A stretch of 64,000 nucleotides of DNA from contig JBNGDB010000007.1 in the NCBI GenBank assembly GCA_049975245.1, positions 1 through 64,000 on the forward strand, read 5' to 3'. A program made the translations under genes and the position numbers. Source of the stretch: UBA117 sp049975245. GTDB taxonomy: Archaea; Methanobacteriota; Methanobacteria; Methanobacteriales; Methanobacteriaceae. Position 1 is the stretch's first letter; every line of letters starts with the position of its first letter. The notes below the pieces were generated by a model. The model was not told where the DNA came from and searched no databases. It saw nothing but the letters and a program-made list of their open reading frames with translations. Positions 18,805-28,509 of the stretch are shown here, one piece after another.

Positions 18805-18899
18805 ATATTACTTTTAAGTAATTAAACTGATAATTTATATTTATTATATTCTAATTATTATTAATAATCTGAGTAAGTAACAGATACAGGAGAAATTTT

Positions 18900-19811
18900 A
18901 TGAAAGTTTTAGGAGTGACTGAAGAATCTTTATTCCGTAATGAAGCTGTTAGATGGCGAAATAGAATGGAACTCCTGGAACCTTTGGGAGATGTTATTGT
19001 AGTTGTTCCCTGCAGTATGAGAAAACCTTATTCCTCTTCTCCATCACATAGAAGTTTTATGAAATTTACCAAAAAATTTCAAGAATTAATTTTAACTTCT
19101 CCTTTTGGGATATGCCCCCGGGAAATGGAAAAAACGTATCCAATACAATCATACGATGTTTCAACTACTGGTGACTGGTCATACGAAGAGATTGAAATTG
19201 TAGGTAAGGTTTTGAAAGGATATGTTAAAGATAAAACTGTAATTGCCCATTTGACTGGAGGATACCGGGAAGTTTGTGAGGAGTTTATCCAAGACTGTAT
19301 TTACACTGTTTCAGATAATAAAATTAGCTCAAAAGAATCTTTGTATAATCTGGCTAAGGAACTTAGAAAACAGCCTAAGATCAAAAATAGAAATAAAAAG
19401 CTTCATCGATTAAGATCTATAGCTCGTTACCAGTTTAACACTAAAAAAGCTGATAAATTGATCCCTGATAATTGTCAAAGCAAAGGCAGATTTAATCAAA
19501 GAATTTTATATGATGGAAAAACAATTGCTACTTTACTTTTTGATAGTGGCCTTTATTCGTTAAATTTGGAGGGAGGTGAGCTACTAAATCAAATCAGAGT
19601 AAAATGGGTTGAAATAGATTTTGAGCTAAAAACTAATACTTTATTTGCACCAGGTGTGGTTAATGCCGATTCCAATATAATTCCTAAAGATGAAGTAGTT
19701 ATAGTGAGAGATGGGGAAGTTGTAGGTGTAGGAAAATCTGTTTTAAATGGGGATGAAATGAAAAAAGCAGTTAAAGGTGTTGCCGTTAGAATTAGGCATC
19801 GTAAAAAGTAA
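18900..19811 (+). CDS. arcS: archaeosine synthase C-terminal module with PUA domain
   Basis: Archaeosine synthase converts preQ0 at position 15 of tRNA toward archaeosine. The ArcS-specific motif is present as PCSMRKPYSSSPSH near residue 37, followed by a central region and a C-terminal PUA RNA-binding domain (LFAPGVVNADSNI, VVIVRDGEVVGVGKS). At 303 residues it lacks the TGT-like N-terminal barrel of full-length ArcS, so that part is either absent or encoded elsewhere. GGAGAAATTTT precedes the ATG. Its neighbours include tRNA-Ile and an adenylate kinase. Confidence 0.8.
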   Translation: MKVLGVTEESLFRNEAVRWRNRMELLEPLGDVIVVVPCSMRKPYSSSPSHRSFMKFTKKFQELILTSPFGICPREMEKTYPIQSYDVSTTGDWSYEEIEIVGKVLKGYVKDKTVIAHLTGGYREVCEEFIQDCIYTVSDNKISSKESLYNLAKELRKQPKIKNRNKKLHRLRSIARYQFNTKKADKLIPDNCQSKGRFNQRILYDGKTIATLLFDSGLYSLNLEGGELLNQIRVKWVEIDFELKTNTLFAPGVVNADSNIIPKDEVVIVRDGEVVGVGKSVLNGDEMKKAVKGVAVRIRHRKK

Positions 19812-19906
19812 AAAAAATATCCGCAAAATTTAAATATATAAATACTTACAATGAAATGATATTAAAATAATATTCTAAACATTAATTTATTTTTTAGAGG
19901 TAAAAC

Positions 19907-20200
19907 ATGTCAGAAGAACTAGTAGAAAAAGTAAAAGGTGCCCTTTCAAGTGTTCCGGATCCACATATGGGTATAAGCATTCTTGAAATGGGACTAATAG
20001 AGAGTGTTGAAGTAGTCGAAAATGATGAAACTATTGCTAAAATAGTGATTAAACCTACTAACCCGGGTTGTATGAGTGCTGCAGGTATGGCTATGAACGC
20101 AAGAGTAGCTACTGAAAAACTAGAAGAGATTGATAAAGCGGAAGTTACTGTTGAAGGTCATATGATGGCAGATGCCATAAATGAAATGGTGAACAAATAA
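19907..20200 (+). CDS. DUF59/MIP18-type Fe-S assembly factor
   Basis: 97-residue MIP18/PaaD-like protein; relatives help insert Fe-S clusters into target proteins. Typical features are VPDPHMGISILEMGLI and the conserved cysteine region TNPGCMSAAGMAM. GAGGTAAAAC precedes the ATG. Its stop is directly followed by the adkA ATG, and the adkA ribosome binding site lies within its last codons, so the pair is coupled. Confidence 0.88.
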   Translation: MSEELVEKVKGALSSVPDPHMGISILEMGLIESVEVVENDETIAKIVIKPTNPGCMSAAGMAMNARVATEKLEEIDKAEVTVEGHMMADAINEMVNK

Positions 20201-20764
20201 ATGGAATTTTGGTGGAACATTGCCTGTGTGGTGGGTGTTCCGGGTGTGGGTAAAACCACAGTTTGTAAAAATGTTTCGAGGGCTATCGGATGCAATTATA
20301 TCAATTATGGCGATCTAATGCTAGAAATAGCCCAAGAAAATAACCTTGCATCAACTGATGATGAGATGTTCCAACTGGATATAGATACTCAACAAAAAAT
20401 CTGGAAGACTGCCGCAGAAAAAATTAAAGATCTTAAAAATGTTATAGTAGATCTACACGGCGTTGACCAGTCTGTTATTGGCTACATACTATCTCTGCCC
20501 ATTGAAATCATAAAACCTGATTCAATTATTATAATAAAAGCCCCCTATGAAGATGTTATCAAAAGAAGAATTGGGGATAAATCTAAAAAAAGATATATGG
20601 AAAGTCAAAAGATTTTTAAAGAACATGAAACTATTCTTTATACTGCTATGGCTGTTTGCTCAGTTATTTGTGGTTGTAATTTTTTGACTATTGAAAATGT
20701 TGATTTCCAAGCATGTAGCAAGAGAGTTATCAATGTTTTAACCGGAAATAATATTCCAAAATAA
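20201..20764 (+). CDS. adkA: archaeal adenylate kinase
   Basis: Interconverts ATP, AMP and ADP. Archaeal-type AdkA, 187 residues, with P-loop GVPGVGKTT near residue 12, YINYGDLMLEIAQ in the AMP-binding part, VIVDLHGVDQ, and the lid segment IKRRIGDKSKKRY. It starts directly after the DUF59 stop, with GGTGAACAAATAA inside the upstream gene as ribosome binding site. Confidence 0.92.
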   Translation: MEFWWNIACVVGVPGVGKTTVCKNVSRAIGCNYINYGDLMLEIAQENNLASTDDEMFQLDIDTQQKIWKTAAEKIKDLKNVIVDLHGVDQSVIGYILSLPIEIIKPDSIIIIKAPYEDVIKRRIGDKSKKRYMESQKIFKEHETILYTAMAVCSVICGCNFLTIENVDFQACSKRVINVLTGNNIPK

Positions 20765-20911
20765 ATCCTATCGTAAAGAATATATATGATGAAAGGTAAA
20801 CCTTGCATCTACCCCTTTTAGAGTTTTTGTAAGAAATTATATTAAATAAGGACTATTCTCTGATAGTTTACAAATAAATTTGAAGATCATCTATGATTTA
20901 ATAATTTAAAA

Positions 20912-21355
<444 letters not shown>

Positions 21356-22399
21356 TTATTGGCTGATATTAATAAATTCTTGTAACTTTTTGTATGCACA
21401 TCCAGACTTAACAAGTTTGTAAGCCATTTTAGTTCCATTTTTAAAATTATCAACTTTCCCTGCTAAAAAGAGGATGGCAGAAGTATTGATCAAACATATA
21501 TCCAATCTAGCCTGATCCCTAGTTTTATTGTTTATTCCCCTTAGCACATCTAGTGCAACTTGTACATTTCCTTTAATATTTTCAGGGGCTTCAATAAGAT
21601 TAGGTGAAGCTCTTTCTATCCCAAAGTCTTCTGGATAAATCTCTTTTATAACCACTTTTTTATTGATCAAAATAGCTACTTTAGTTTTACCAATAGTGGA
21701 AATTTCATCCATAGCCGGCATTCCCTTAGCATCATAACCATGAACTACCATAGCCTTTTTAACACCTAAATTTTTGAGTACTTTGGCAATTATTTCCACA
21801 TAATCCGGGTCGAAAACTCCCATCAACTGAATATCAACATTTGCCGGTGAAGATAGTGGCCCTATAACATTGAAAACTGTCCTAATACCTAATTTGTTTC
21901 TAACTGGCATGACATTTTTTGTAGCTGGATGAAAATTAGGGGCAAACATGAACCCTATACCTGCTTTCTCTAAACATCTTTCCACCTTCTGGGCATCACC
22001 ATTTATATTAACACCTAGAGATTCTAAAACATCTGCTCCGCCACATTTACTGGTTATATTCCGGTTACCATGTTTTGCAATAACAACACCAGCTGATGAA
22101 GCGATTATACCTGAAATAGTACTAACATTAAATGTTTTAAGGGTGTCTCCCCCAGTACCACAAGTATCAACCAAAGGAGCATCCAGATCTGGCGAAACTT
22201 TTATTGAAAAATCTCTCATTGCCCTGGAAAAACCTGTGATTTCCTCAACAGATTCTCCCTTCATATTTAAAGCTGTTAAAAATGCCGCCATTTGTATATC
22301 GTCTGCTTCTCCACTGATCATCTCTTCCATGCATGCATAAGCTTCATTTTCACTAATATCCTCTCTGGATACAATTTTTTTTAAAGATTCTGCAATCAT
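21356..22399 (-). CDS. trpD: anthranilate phosphoribosyltransferase
   Basis: Transfers phosphoribose from PRPP to anthranilate in tryptophan synthesis. About 347 residues with the family motifs DTCGTGGDTLKTFNVST, AKHGNRNITSKCGGADVLE and NVMPVRNKLGIRTVFN. The frame begins at an ATG at 22423 overlapping the trpA stop (TAATG), but the ATG at 22399 has GTGATTTT just upstream and gives the usual MIAE start. It is the last gene of trpEGCFBAD. Confidence 0.96.
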   Translation of the reverse strand: MIAESLKKIVSREDISENEAYACMEEMISGEADDIQMAAFLTALNMKGESVEEITGFSRAMRDFSIKVSPDLDAPLVDTCGTGGDTLKTFNVSTISGIIASSAGVVIAKHGNRNITSKCGGADVLESLGVNINGDAQKVERCLEKAGIGFMFAPNFHPATKNVMPVRNKLGIRTVFNVIGPLSSPANVDIQLMGVFDPDYVEIIAKVLKNLGVKKAMVVHGYDAKGMPAMDEISTIGKTKVAILINKKVVIKEIYPEDFGIERASPNLIEAPENIKGNVQVALDVLRGINNKTRDQARLDICLINTSAILFLAGKVDNFKNGTKMAYKLVKSGCAYKKLQEFINISQ

Positions 22400-22422
22400 A
22401 AAATCACTAACCCATGCGCCCA

Positions 22423-23232
22423 TTAATATTTCGTTGCTTCTTTAAGTTGGCGACAGAATATTCCTATTTCTCGTAACATTATCTCGTTATCTTGAAGATT
22501 ATCAGTTATTATATTGAGTATAGCACTTGCAACAATTGCTCCATTGGAACCAGAATTTAATACCTCTTTGACTTGTTCCGGTTTAGATATTCCAAAACCA
22601 ACAGCTACAGGAAGGTTACTGTGACTTTTAACCCTTTCAATTAGTTCAACAGTGGTGTGTTTTAAATTGGATCTGGCGCCAGTTACTCCCATAACTGCCA
22701 CCACATAAAGAAAACCTGAACACATCTTGGATATAGATTTCAACCTTTCGTTACTGGTTGTTTGGGCAACCATGAAAATTTGGTCAATATCATATTTTTT
22801 AGCAGAAAGAAGTGCATCTTCTGCTTCTTCAGGAGGTAAATCCGCTGCTAAAATACCATTTACTCCACATGATTTTGCTTTTTTATAGAATTCATCCAGT
22901 CCCATTTTATAAATTAGATTGTAATAGACTAAAATTCCAATAGGAATCTTGGTAAATTTTCGAATCTTTTTTATAAATTCAAAACATTTATCAGTGTTCA
23001 TGCCAGTTTCAAGTGCTCTTATATCTGCCGATTGAACAGTGGGACCATCAGCAACCGGATCACTGAAGGGGAAACCAATTTCCAATGCATCTGCTCCCTC
23101 TTCTACAAATTTCTCCACTATTTTTAATGATGTTTTAAAATCAGGATCCCCCGCAACAACAAATGGGATGAATGCCCCTTCTTTATTGCCATTTACCCTT
23201 TTAAACATATCTGCATAAGTTTCAAAGTCCAT
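22423..23232 (-). CDS. trpA: tryptophan synthase alpha subunit
   Basis: Cleaves indole-3-glycerol phosphate to indole and glyceraldehyde 3-phosphate, passing indole to TrpB. 269 residues. The catalytic Glu is in ALEIGFPFSDPVADGP and the catalytic Asp in GILAADLPPEEAE; the phosphate-binding VGFGISKPEQV and GSNGAIVASA are present. GGGGTAAC precedes the ATG. It sits between trpB and trpD. Confidence 0.97.
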   Translation of the reverse strand: MDFETYADMFKRVNGNKEGAFIPFVVAGDPDFKTSLKIVEKFVEEGADALEIGFPFSDPVADGPTVQSADIRALETGMNTDKCFEFIKKIRKFTKIPIGILVYYNLIYKMGLDEFYKKAKSCGVNGILAADLPPEEAEDALLSAKKYDIDQIFMVAQTTSNERLKSISKMCSGFLYVVAVMGVTGARSNLKHTTVELIERVKSHSNLPVAVGFGISKPEQVKEVLNSGSNGAIVASAILNIITDNLQDNEIMLREIGIFCRQLKEATKY

Positions 23233-23273
23233 TTTGTTACCCCGTGACAGTTATATAAATTTTAAGATTATAT

Positions 23274-24461
23274 TCAGTCAAATTTGATTCCTCGTTCTTT
23301 TGCGACTATAAACATGTCTTTATCGCCCCTTCCAGAGAGATTCACTATAATTGTTTTGCCTTTATTCTCTTTCATCATGGCATACTTTTCCATGTAGGCT
23401 ATGGCGTGAGAACTTTCCAACGCAGGGATTATCCCTTCGTACTTGGATAATAATTCAAAACCTCGAAGAGCTTCCTTGTTTGTTATTGCCACATAGTCTG
23501 CCCTGCCAGTTACATGTAAATAGGAGTGCTCTGGCCCCACCCCTGGATAGTCAAGACCTGCTGAAACAGAATGGGCTTCACTGATTTGACCAAAATCATC
23601 CTGCAGGACATAAGAAAGTGAACCATGCAAAACACCTTCAGTCCCAACACACAACGTAGCTCCATGTTTTCCACTACTCAGTCCTTCACCACCACCTTCA
23701 ACACCTATTAAATCTACTTCTTGTTGTTCTATAAATTGTGAAAATATGCCTATTGAATTACTTCCACCACCTACACATGCAATGACAGTATCTGGAAGTC
23801 TACCTTCTTTATCCAAAATTTGATTTTTAGTTTCTCTTCCAATAACTGTTTGAAAGTGTTTTACCATTGTAGGGTAGGGGTGGGGTCCCATGGTAGACCC
23901 GATAAGGTAATGGGTGTTTTCCACATTGGTAATCCAATCTCTTAATGAATCATTTATAGCATCTTTTAGAGTCTTGGAACCTGTTTCAACGCTAATAACT
24001 TTAGCTCCAGATAATTCCATTCTAAAAACATTCAATGACTGTCTTTCAACATCTTCACTGCCCATATATACTTCAACTGGAATACCCAGTAATGATCCTA
24101 CCACTGCTGTGGCAATTCCATGTTGGCCTGCACCAGTCTCAGCAATTATTCTAGTTTTACCCATATATTTTGCTAAAAGTCCTTGTCCTAACGTATTATT
24201 GATTTTATGGGCTCCAGTGTGAAGCATGTCTTCCCTTTTTAGATAAATTTTACATCCCAGTTTTTCTGAAAGATTTTTTGCATAGTAAAGTGCAGTGGGC
24301 CGACCTGCAAATTCTCTTAATAAATAATCAAGTTCTTTGTTATAATTTTTATCATCTTTATATTTTAGAAAAGCTTTTTCAAGCTCTTCTAATGCAGGAA
24401 TTAAAAGTTCCGGGACAAATATTCCCCCATATTTACCAAATTTTCCATTAGTTATCATCAT
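23274..24461 (-). CDS. trpB: tryptophan synthase beta subunit
   Basis: PLP enzyme that joins indole and serine to make tryptophan. 395 residues, TrpB1 type. The PLP lysine lies in REDMLHTGAHKINNTLGQ and the phosphate-binding loop is GGGSNSIG; ETGAGQHGIATA is also conserved. Two ATG codons follow GGTGAT in a row; the second (24458) is slightly better spaced. It lies 16 bases after trpF. Confidence 0.97.
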   Translation of the reverse strand: MMITNGKFGKYGGIFVPELLIPALEELEKAFLKYKDDKNYNKELDYLLREFAGRPTALYYAKNLSEKLGCKIYLKREDMLHTGAHKINNTLGQGLLAKYMGKTRIIAETGAGQHGIATAVVGSLLGIPVEVYMGSEDVERQSLNVFRMELSGAKVISVETGSKTLKDAINDSLRDWITNVENTHYLIGSTMGPHPYPTMVKHFQTVIGRETKNQILDKEGRLPDTVIACVGGGSNSIGIFSQFIEQQEVDLIGVEGGGEGLSSGKHGATLCVGTEGVLHGSLSYVLQDDFGQISEAHSVSAGLDYPGVGPEHSYLHVTGRADYVAITNKEALRGFELLSKYEGIIPALESSHAIAYMEKYAMMKENKGKTIIVNLSGRGDKDMFIVAKERGIKFD

Positions 24462-24477
24462 ATCACCTTAAATTTCA

Positions 24478-25140
24478 TTAAATTATCAATTCTAGAATTT
24501 CATTTATTTTATCATGATTTTTTATTCCAGGTTTATCTTCCACTCCAGAATTTACATCTAAACAATCAAAATGTTTATTAATAATATCATAATATTTTTT
24601 TATGCGAATTGCGTCAATTCCACCAGCAAGAAATAGTTTTACATTTGTATTAGATTGTCTAGCAATTTTTGAAGCATCTAACGCCACTTTGAGTGGGATT
24701 TGGATTCCAGTTCCCCCTGTTCTGCCAGATATTTCATAATCCATCAGTAAACCATCACAAATCTCTGCAAATTCTTTAATTTCTTTTTCTTTAGAGTTAT
24801 CTATTTCATTGGACAACCCTATAGCCTTGATAATCTTATAATTTTTATGAGTTTCTTTGAACTTTTTTATCTCATCATAAGATAATGAATGGAGTTGAAT
24901 ATTATCTATATTCAATTTTTCAACCTTTTCTTCTAACACCTGACTGTTTTCAGGTTCAAGTACAACTACTGGTTCAATATCAGAATTTAAATAAATTGAA
25001 GCAATCAATGTATTGATCTGGTCAATTTTAAGATATCTTTTGGATCTCTTAATATTAATAAAACCTATCAAGTCGGATCCAGCAGTTTCACAAGCTTTAA
25101 CATCTTCTATCCGGGTCAAACCACAAATTTTAACTTTCAT
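24478..25140 (-). CDS. trpF: phosphoribosylanthranilate isomerase
   Basis: Isomerises phosphoribosylanthranilate to its carboxyphenylamino-deoxyribulose form. 220 residues, beta/alpha barrel. The catalytic Cys is in KVKICGLTRIEDV, and the C-terminal LFLAGGID and DVNSGVEDKPGIK segments bind phosphate. It begins 5 bases after the trpC stop. Confidence 0.96.
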   Translation of the reverse strand: MKVKICGLTRIEDVKACETAGSDLIGFINIKRSKRYLKIDQINTLIASIYLNSDIEPVVVLEPENSQVLEEKVEKLNIDNIQLHSLSYDEIKKFKETHKNYKIIKAIGLSNEIDNSKEKEIKEFAEICDGLLMDYEISGRTGGTGIQIPLKVALDASKIARQSNTNVKLFLAGGIDAIRIKKYYDIINKHFDCLDVNSGVEDKPGIKNHDKINEILELII

Positions 25141-25145
25141 CTAAT

Positions 25146-25940
25146 TTACCTTTTTATTTTTGAGTTTTTGGCCGCATTTACTAACTCAGATACCTTTTGG
25201 GGTATAGAAGATGAAGCCATTATAGTGGTTCCAACCAGTATAGCATCAGCTCCATATTGACATAACATTTTCACATCATCATTAGTTTTTACACCGCTTT
25301 CTGAAACCAATACAATGTCAGAGGGTATCATCTTTGAAAGTTCTTTGGTTCTGTTAAAATCAATACTGAAGTCATGAAAGTTTCGGTTATTGACTCCAAT
25401 AATTTTGGCATTGGCCTCAAGTGCCATATTAATTTCATTTTCATTTTTACATTCCACCAGTGCGTCCATTCCCAGATATTCGCATAATGCAATTCCCTCT
25501 CTTAGATCAGGATAAGTATCTGCTATGAGAAGAACCGCACTTGCTCCTGCTGCTCTAGACTCGTAAATTTGATATTCGGTTAATATGAAGTCTTTTCGCA
25601 GTAATGGAAGTTTTGAAATTTTTGATGCAACTTTTAAATTTTCTATAGAACTTTTAAAGAAGTTTTCTTCAGTTAATATAGATATAGCACTAGTTTCTCT
25701 TTTTTCGAATGTACTTACTACATCTTCCACAAGCATGTCGGATATTTCCCCTGCAGATGGAGATGCTGGTTTGTATTCACAAATTATCTTTACGTCTTTT
25801 GGATCGGATAGGGCATTTTTAAAATTGTTTCGTATTTTAACCCTTTTTATATCTTTTTTAAGCTCAAATAATGGTTTGTATCTTTGAATTCGGTGCAGGG
25901 AATTCTTTTTTTTATGGATAATGTCTGTAATTTTTATCAT
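25146..25940 (-). CDS. trpC: indole-3-glycerol phosphate synthase
   Basis: Closes the indole ring in tryptophan synthesis. 264 residues with IICEYKPASPSAG (catalytic Lys region), LLRKDFILTEYQIYE, VECKNENE, IGVNNRNFHDF and LVSESGVKT. Its ATG overlaps the trpG stop by four bases, so translation is coupled. Confidence 0.97.
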   Translation of the reverse strand: MIKITDIIHKKKNSLHRIQRYKPLFELKKDIKRVKIRNNFKNALSDPKDVKIICEYKPASPSAGEISDMLVEDVVSTFEKRETSAISILTEENFFKSSIENLKVASKISKLPLLRKDFILTEYQIYESRAAGASAVLLIADTYPDLREGIALCEYLGMDALVECKNENEINMALEANAKIIGVNNRNFHDFSIDFNRTKELSKMIPSDIVLVSESGVKTNDDVKMLCQYGADAILVGTTIMASSSIPQKVSELVNAAKNSKIKR

Positions 25941-26512
25941 GTTTCCATCTCCAGGAAATTTTTCATAATCCTTTTACCTTCATCAGTTCCCACAGATTCT
26001 GGATGAAATTGGAGACCGTATATTGGATATTTTTTATGTTTTATGGCCATTATCATCCCTTCATCAGTTTTGGCAGTTATTTCTAAACAATCAGGAATTG
26101 TTTCTTCATCACAAATCAATGAATGATACCTTGTAGCCTGAAGAGGAGTTTTAATATCTTTAAAAATTTCTGTGGACTGGTGAAAAATCAGACTTTGCTT
26201 GCCATGTACTGGATTAGATGGGATAATTTGACCACCGAATGCTGCAAATATTCCTTGATGGCCCAAACAGACGCCAAATATTGGTATTTGTGTTCCTAAA
26301 TCTTTAATAACTTGCATACAAATTCCAAAATCTCTTTCATTAGTTGGATTACCTGGGCCTGGTGATATAATAATTTTTTCAGGATTAATTTCTTTTATAT
26401 CTTCAACATTCAGCTCATCATTCCTTTTAACAACTATATCCTCTTCAAATTCCCCTAAAAGTTGGTAGAGGTTGTATGTAAATGAATCGTAATTATCTAT
26501 TATCAGAATCAT
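25937..26512 (-). CDS. trpG: anthranilate synthase glutaminase subunit
   Basis: Provides ammonia from glutamine to TrpE. Class I amidotransferase with nucleophile Cys in FGVCLGHQG and the His-Glu pair in GLQFHPESV; IIDNYDSFTYNLYQ begins the domain. The frame extends to 26539, but the ATG at 26512 has GGTGAAGCAG just upstream and gives the usual MILIIDN start. It overlaps the trpE end by 20 bases. Confidence 0.97.
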   Translation of the reverse strand: MILIIDNYDSFTYNLYQLLGEFEEDIVVKRNDELNVEDIKEINPEKIIISPGPGNPTNERDFGICMQVIKDLGTQIPIFGVCLGHQGIFAAFGGQIIPSNPVHGKQSLIFHQSTEIFKDIKTPLQATRYHSLICDEETIPDCLEITAKTDEGMIMAIKHKKYPIYGLQFHPESVGTDEGKRIMKNFLEMET

Positions 26513-27872
26513 CTGCTTCACCTGCCATTTCCATTGCACTAAACAGAGCTAATGCTTTATTTTCACATTCAAAATATTCATTTTCAGGCACTGAATCATG
26601 TACTATTCCAGCACCAGCCTGTATTTTCGCATTTTTACCATCACAGACCATTGTACGTATAGTTATTGCAAAATTAGCATTTCCATTAAGTGAGAAGTAA
26701 CCAACTGCCCCTGCATAGGGTCCACGAGGTATTTGTTCCATTTCATCTATTATTTCCATTGATCGTATCTTGGGGGCTCCGCTTACTGTGCCTGCAGGAA
26801 AAATAGATCCTAGTGCATCTATTGAAGTCTTATCTTTTTTTAATTTCCCAGTAACCTTTGAAACTATGTGTTGTACATGAGAAAATTTTTTAACAGTCAT
26901 GTATTCTGGAATTTTGACTGTGGAAAATTCACTTACTTTACCAATATCATTTCTAGCCAAATCTACTAACATTAAATGTTCTGCTCTTTCTTTAAAATCC
27001 TTTAACAAGTCAATTTCAAGTTTTTTATCCAATTCAGGAGTAATTCCTCTTTTACGAGTTCCTGCAATGGGATAAGTTTCTAAATTTCGATTTTCTACTT
27101 TTATTAGCATTTCAGGACTTGAACCAATTATTTCATGGTTTGGTAGTTTCAAATGGTACATATATGGAGATGGATTCATGTTGCGTAATTTTTCATAAAA
27201 TAAGAGTTTATCACCATTTATTTTGTATTCAAAAGCATTGGAAATTACGGTTTGAAATACTTCTCCAGCAGTTATCTTTTCTTTAACTTGAAATACTTTA
27301 TCTTCAAATTCTTTTTTGGTAAAATACTGGCCCTTTGGTTTATATTTAAGACTTTCATTTTGGTAGTCATCTTTTTCTAGATCTTGTATGGCTTCAATCC
27401 TGTTTTCACCCAATGTAACGTATTCACATTTGTTACGTTTGCGATCAAAGATTATGCCATCTAAAAATAATCCAAACTCAAAATCAGGACTTTTACCACT
27501 TTCAAGATGAATAGATTCCAGGAAACGGACTGATTCATATGATATGTAACCAACCAGACCTCCACTGAAGCCTTTTCTTCCATTTTCTATTTTCGTTAAG
27601 TTTTTTATTTCATTAAATGGGTTTGAAGTGTCAAATTCTTCTTTAACACCATTTTTTTCAACTTCTATAACATTTTCATGAGCTTTTATAGTAGCAAAAG
27701 GTTCAAAACCTAAAAAAGAATATCTAGACAATCCGCTATCGCTTTCCATTGATTCTAAGAGGAATGCATTTGAGTAATTGTAATAAATCTTTTTAAATAG
27801 TTCAAAGGGATTTTTAAAATTTAAATCAGTAGTTGTTGGTTCATTAATTTTGAGGGTGCCAAAAACATTCAC
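26493..27872 (-). CDS. trpE: anthranilate synthase component I
   Basis: Converts chorismate to anthranilate with TrpG. About 459 residues with family motifs SPSPYMYHLKL-like NPSPYMYHL, PIAGTRKRG, DLARNDIGKVS, VSKVTGKL, FPAGTVSGAPKIRSMEII and QAGAGIVHDSVP. An early LLESMESD matches the tryptophan feedback site region. The only in-frame start is GTG at 27872, 15 bases from the only good ribosome binding site (GGTGA at 27888-27892). That site is instead perfectly spaced for an ATG in another frame. First gene of trpEGCFBAD, under probable TrpY control. Confidence 0.95.
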   Translation of the reverse strand: MNVFGTLKINEPTTTDLNFKNPFELFKKIYYNYSNAFLLESMESDSGLSRYSFLGFEPFATIKAHENVIEVEKNGVKEEFDTSNPFNEIKNLTKIENGRKGFSGGLVGYISYESVRFLESIHLESGKSPDFEFGLFLDGIIFDRKRNKCEYVTLGENRIEAIQDLEKDDYQNESLKYKPKGQYFTKKEFEDKVFQVKEKITAGEVFQTVISNAFEYKINGDKLLFYEKLRNMNPSPYMYHLKLPNHEIIGSSPEMLIKVENRNLETYPIAGTRKRGITPELDKKLEIDLLKDFKERAEHLMLVDLARNDIGKVSEFSTVKIPEYMTVKKFSHVQHIVSKVTGKLKKDKTSIDALGSIFPAGTVSGAPKIRSMEIIDEMEQIPRGPYAGAVGYFSLNGNANFAITIRTMVCDGKNAKIQAGAGIVHDSVPENEYFECENKALALFSAMEMAGEADDSDNR

Positions 27873-27882
27873 ATCTTTGCAT
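27844..27882 (-). CDS. possible 12-residue leader ORF with a Trp codon
   Basis: ATG at 27882, five bases after GGTGA, opens the frame MQRCECFWHPQN and stops at 27844, overlapping the trpE start in a different frame. It has one Trp codon. It could couple or tune translation of trpE, or the apparent shift could reflect a sequence error in the A-run. Not verified. Confidence 0.3.
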   Translation of the reverse strand: MQRCECFWHPQN

Positions 27883-27921
27883 TTTTTTCACCTGCGAAAT
27901 CACTTAAAAATCTTTTACGTT

Positions 27922-27982
27922 ATAGTACTATTTAAAACTTTGTAGTACATATTTATACATTAAGATATATATTGTAGTAACA
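27922..27982. promoter_or_regulatory. trpE-trpY divergent promoter with TRP-box-like sites
   Basis: Three related sites lie between trpE and trpY: the palindrome TAGTACTA (27923-27930), TGTAGTACA (27941-27949) and TGTAGTAACA (27973-27982). The GTAC cores of the first two are 20 bases apart and the third is 32 further on, near whole helical turns. A minus-strand TTTTAAAT TATA (27930-27937) for trpE abuts the first site. A plus-strand ATATTTATA (27949-27957) for trpY lies just after the second. In Methanothermobacter TrpY binds TGTACA-type boxes in this position. Confidence 0.65.
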
Positions 27983-28005
27983 ATGATGGTATTATTAGTG
28001 ATGTT

Positions 28006-28509
28006 ATGTGGGACAAAATTAAACACAAATTTGAAAAATTCCCAGCGCGAATGAGTGTTGCACGCAAAATTGTGGAGTTGGGTTTACATGTGGAAGAAAA
28101 TGGAAAAATATTTTGTGGGGATGTAGAAATAAGCGATGTGGCTCTAGCAAGAGCATCAGGAGTAGATCGCAGAACCATCAAAGCCACAGTAGATGTAATA
28201 TTATCTGATAAACAGTTAGCAAATATATTCAAAAATATTCTACCTGCCGGTACCTTGCTTAAGAATATAGCAAAGGATCTAGGTTTTGGAGTAGTAGAAA
28301 TTGAAGCAAACGCAGAAAACCCCGGCATAATAGCTAAGGCAACAGAACTTATAACTAAGGAAGGTTTAAGTATTAGACAAGCCCACGCAGGAGATCCTGA
28401 ACTAGAAGAAAATCCTCTTTTAACCTTAATAACAGAAAAACCAATTCCTGGACACTTATATAATCAATTTTTAGATATAAATGGTGTAAAAAGAGTTTCC
28501 ATATATTAA
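28006..28509 (+). CDS. trpY: tryptophan-responsive transcription regulator TrpY
   Basis: Regulator of the trp operon in Methanobacteriales; represses its own gene and, with tryptophan, trpEGCFBAD. 167 residues: helix-turn-helix segment in the first 65 residues (ISDVALARASGVDRRTIKATVDVI) and a C-terminal ACT-like ligand domain (VVEIEANAENPGIIAKATELI). It is divergent from trpE, the position known from Methanothermobacter. GTGAT precedes the ATG. Confidence 0.88.
   Translation: MWDKIKHKFEKFPARMSVARKIVELGLHVEENGKIFCGDVEISDVALARASGVDRRTIKATVDVILSDKQLANIFKNILPAGTLLKNIAKDLGFGVVEIEANAENPGIIAKATELITKEGLSIRQAHAGDPELEENPLLTLITEKPIPGHLYNQFLDINGVKRVSIY

Noticed and set aside
20786..20863. C/D-box-like ATGATGA ... 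CTGA upstream of tRNA-Ile
   Set aside because: Too long and without clear D' and C' boxes or a terminal stem; matches of this kind are common in AT-rich spacers.
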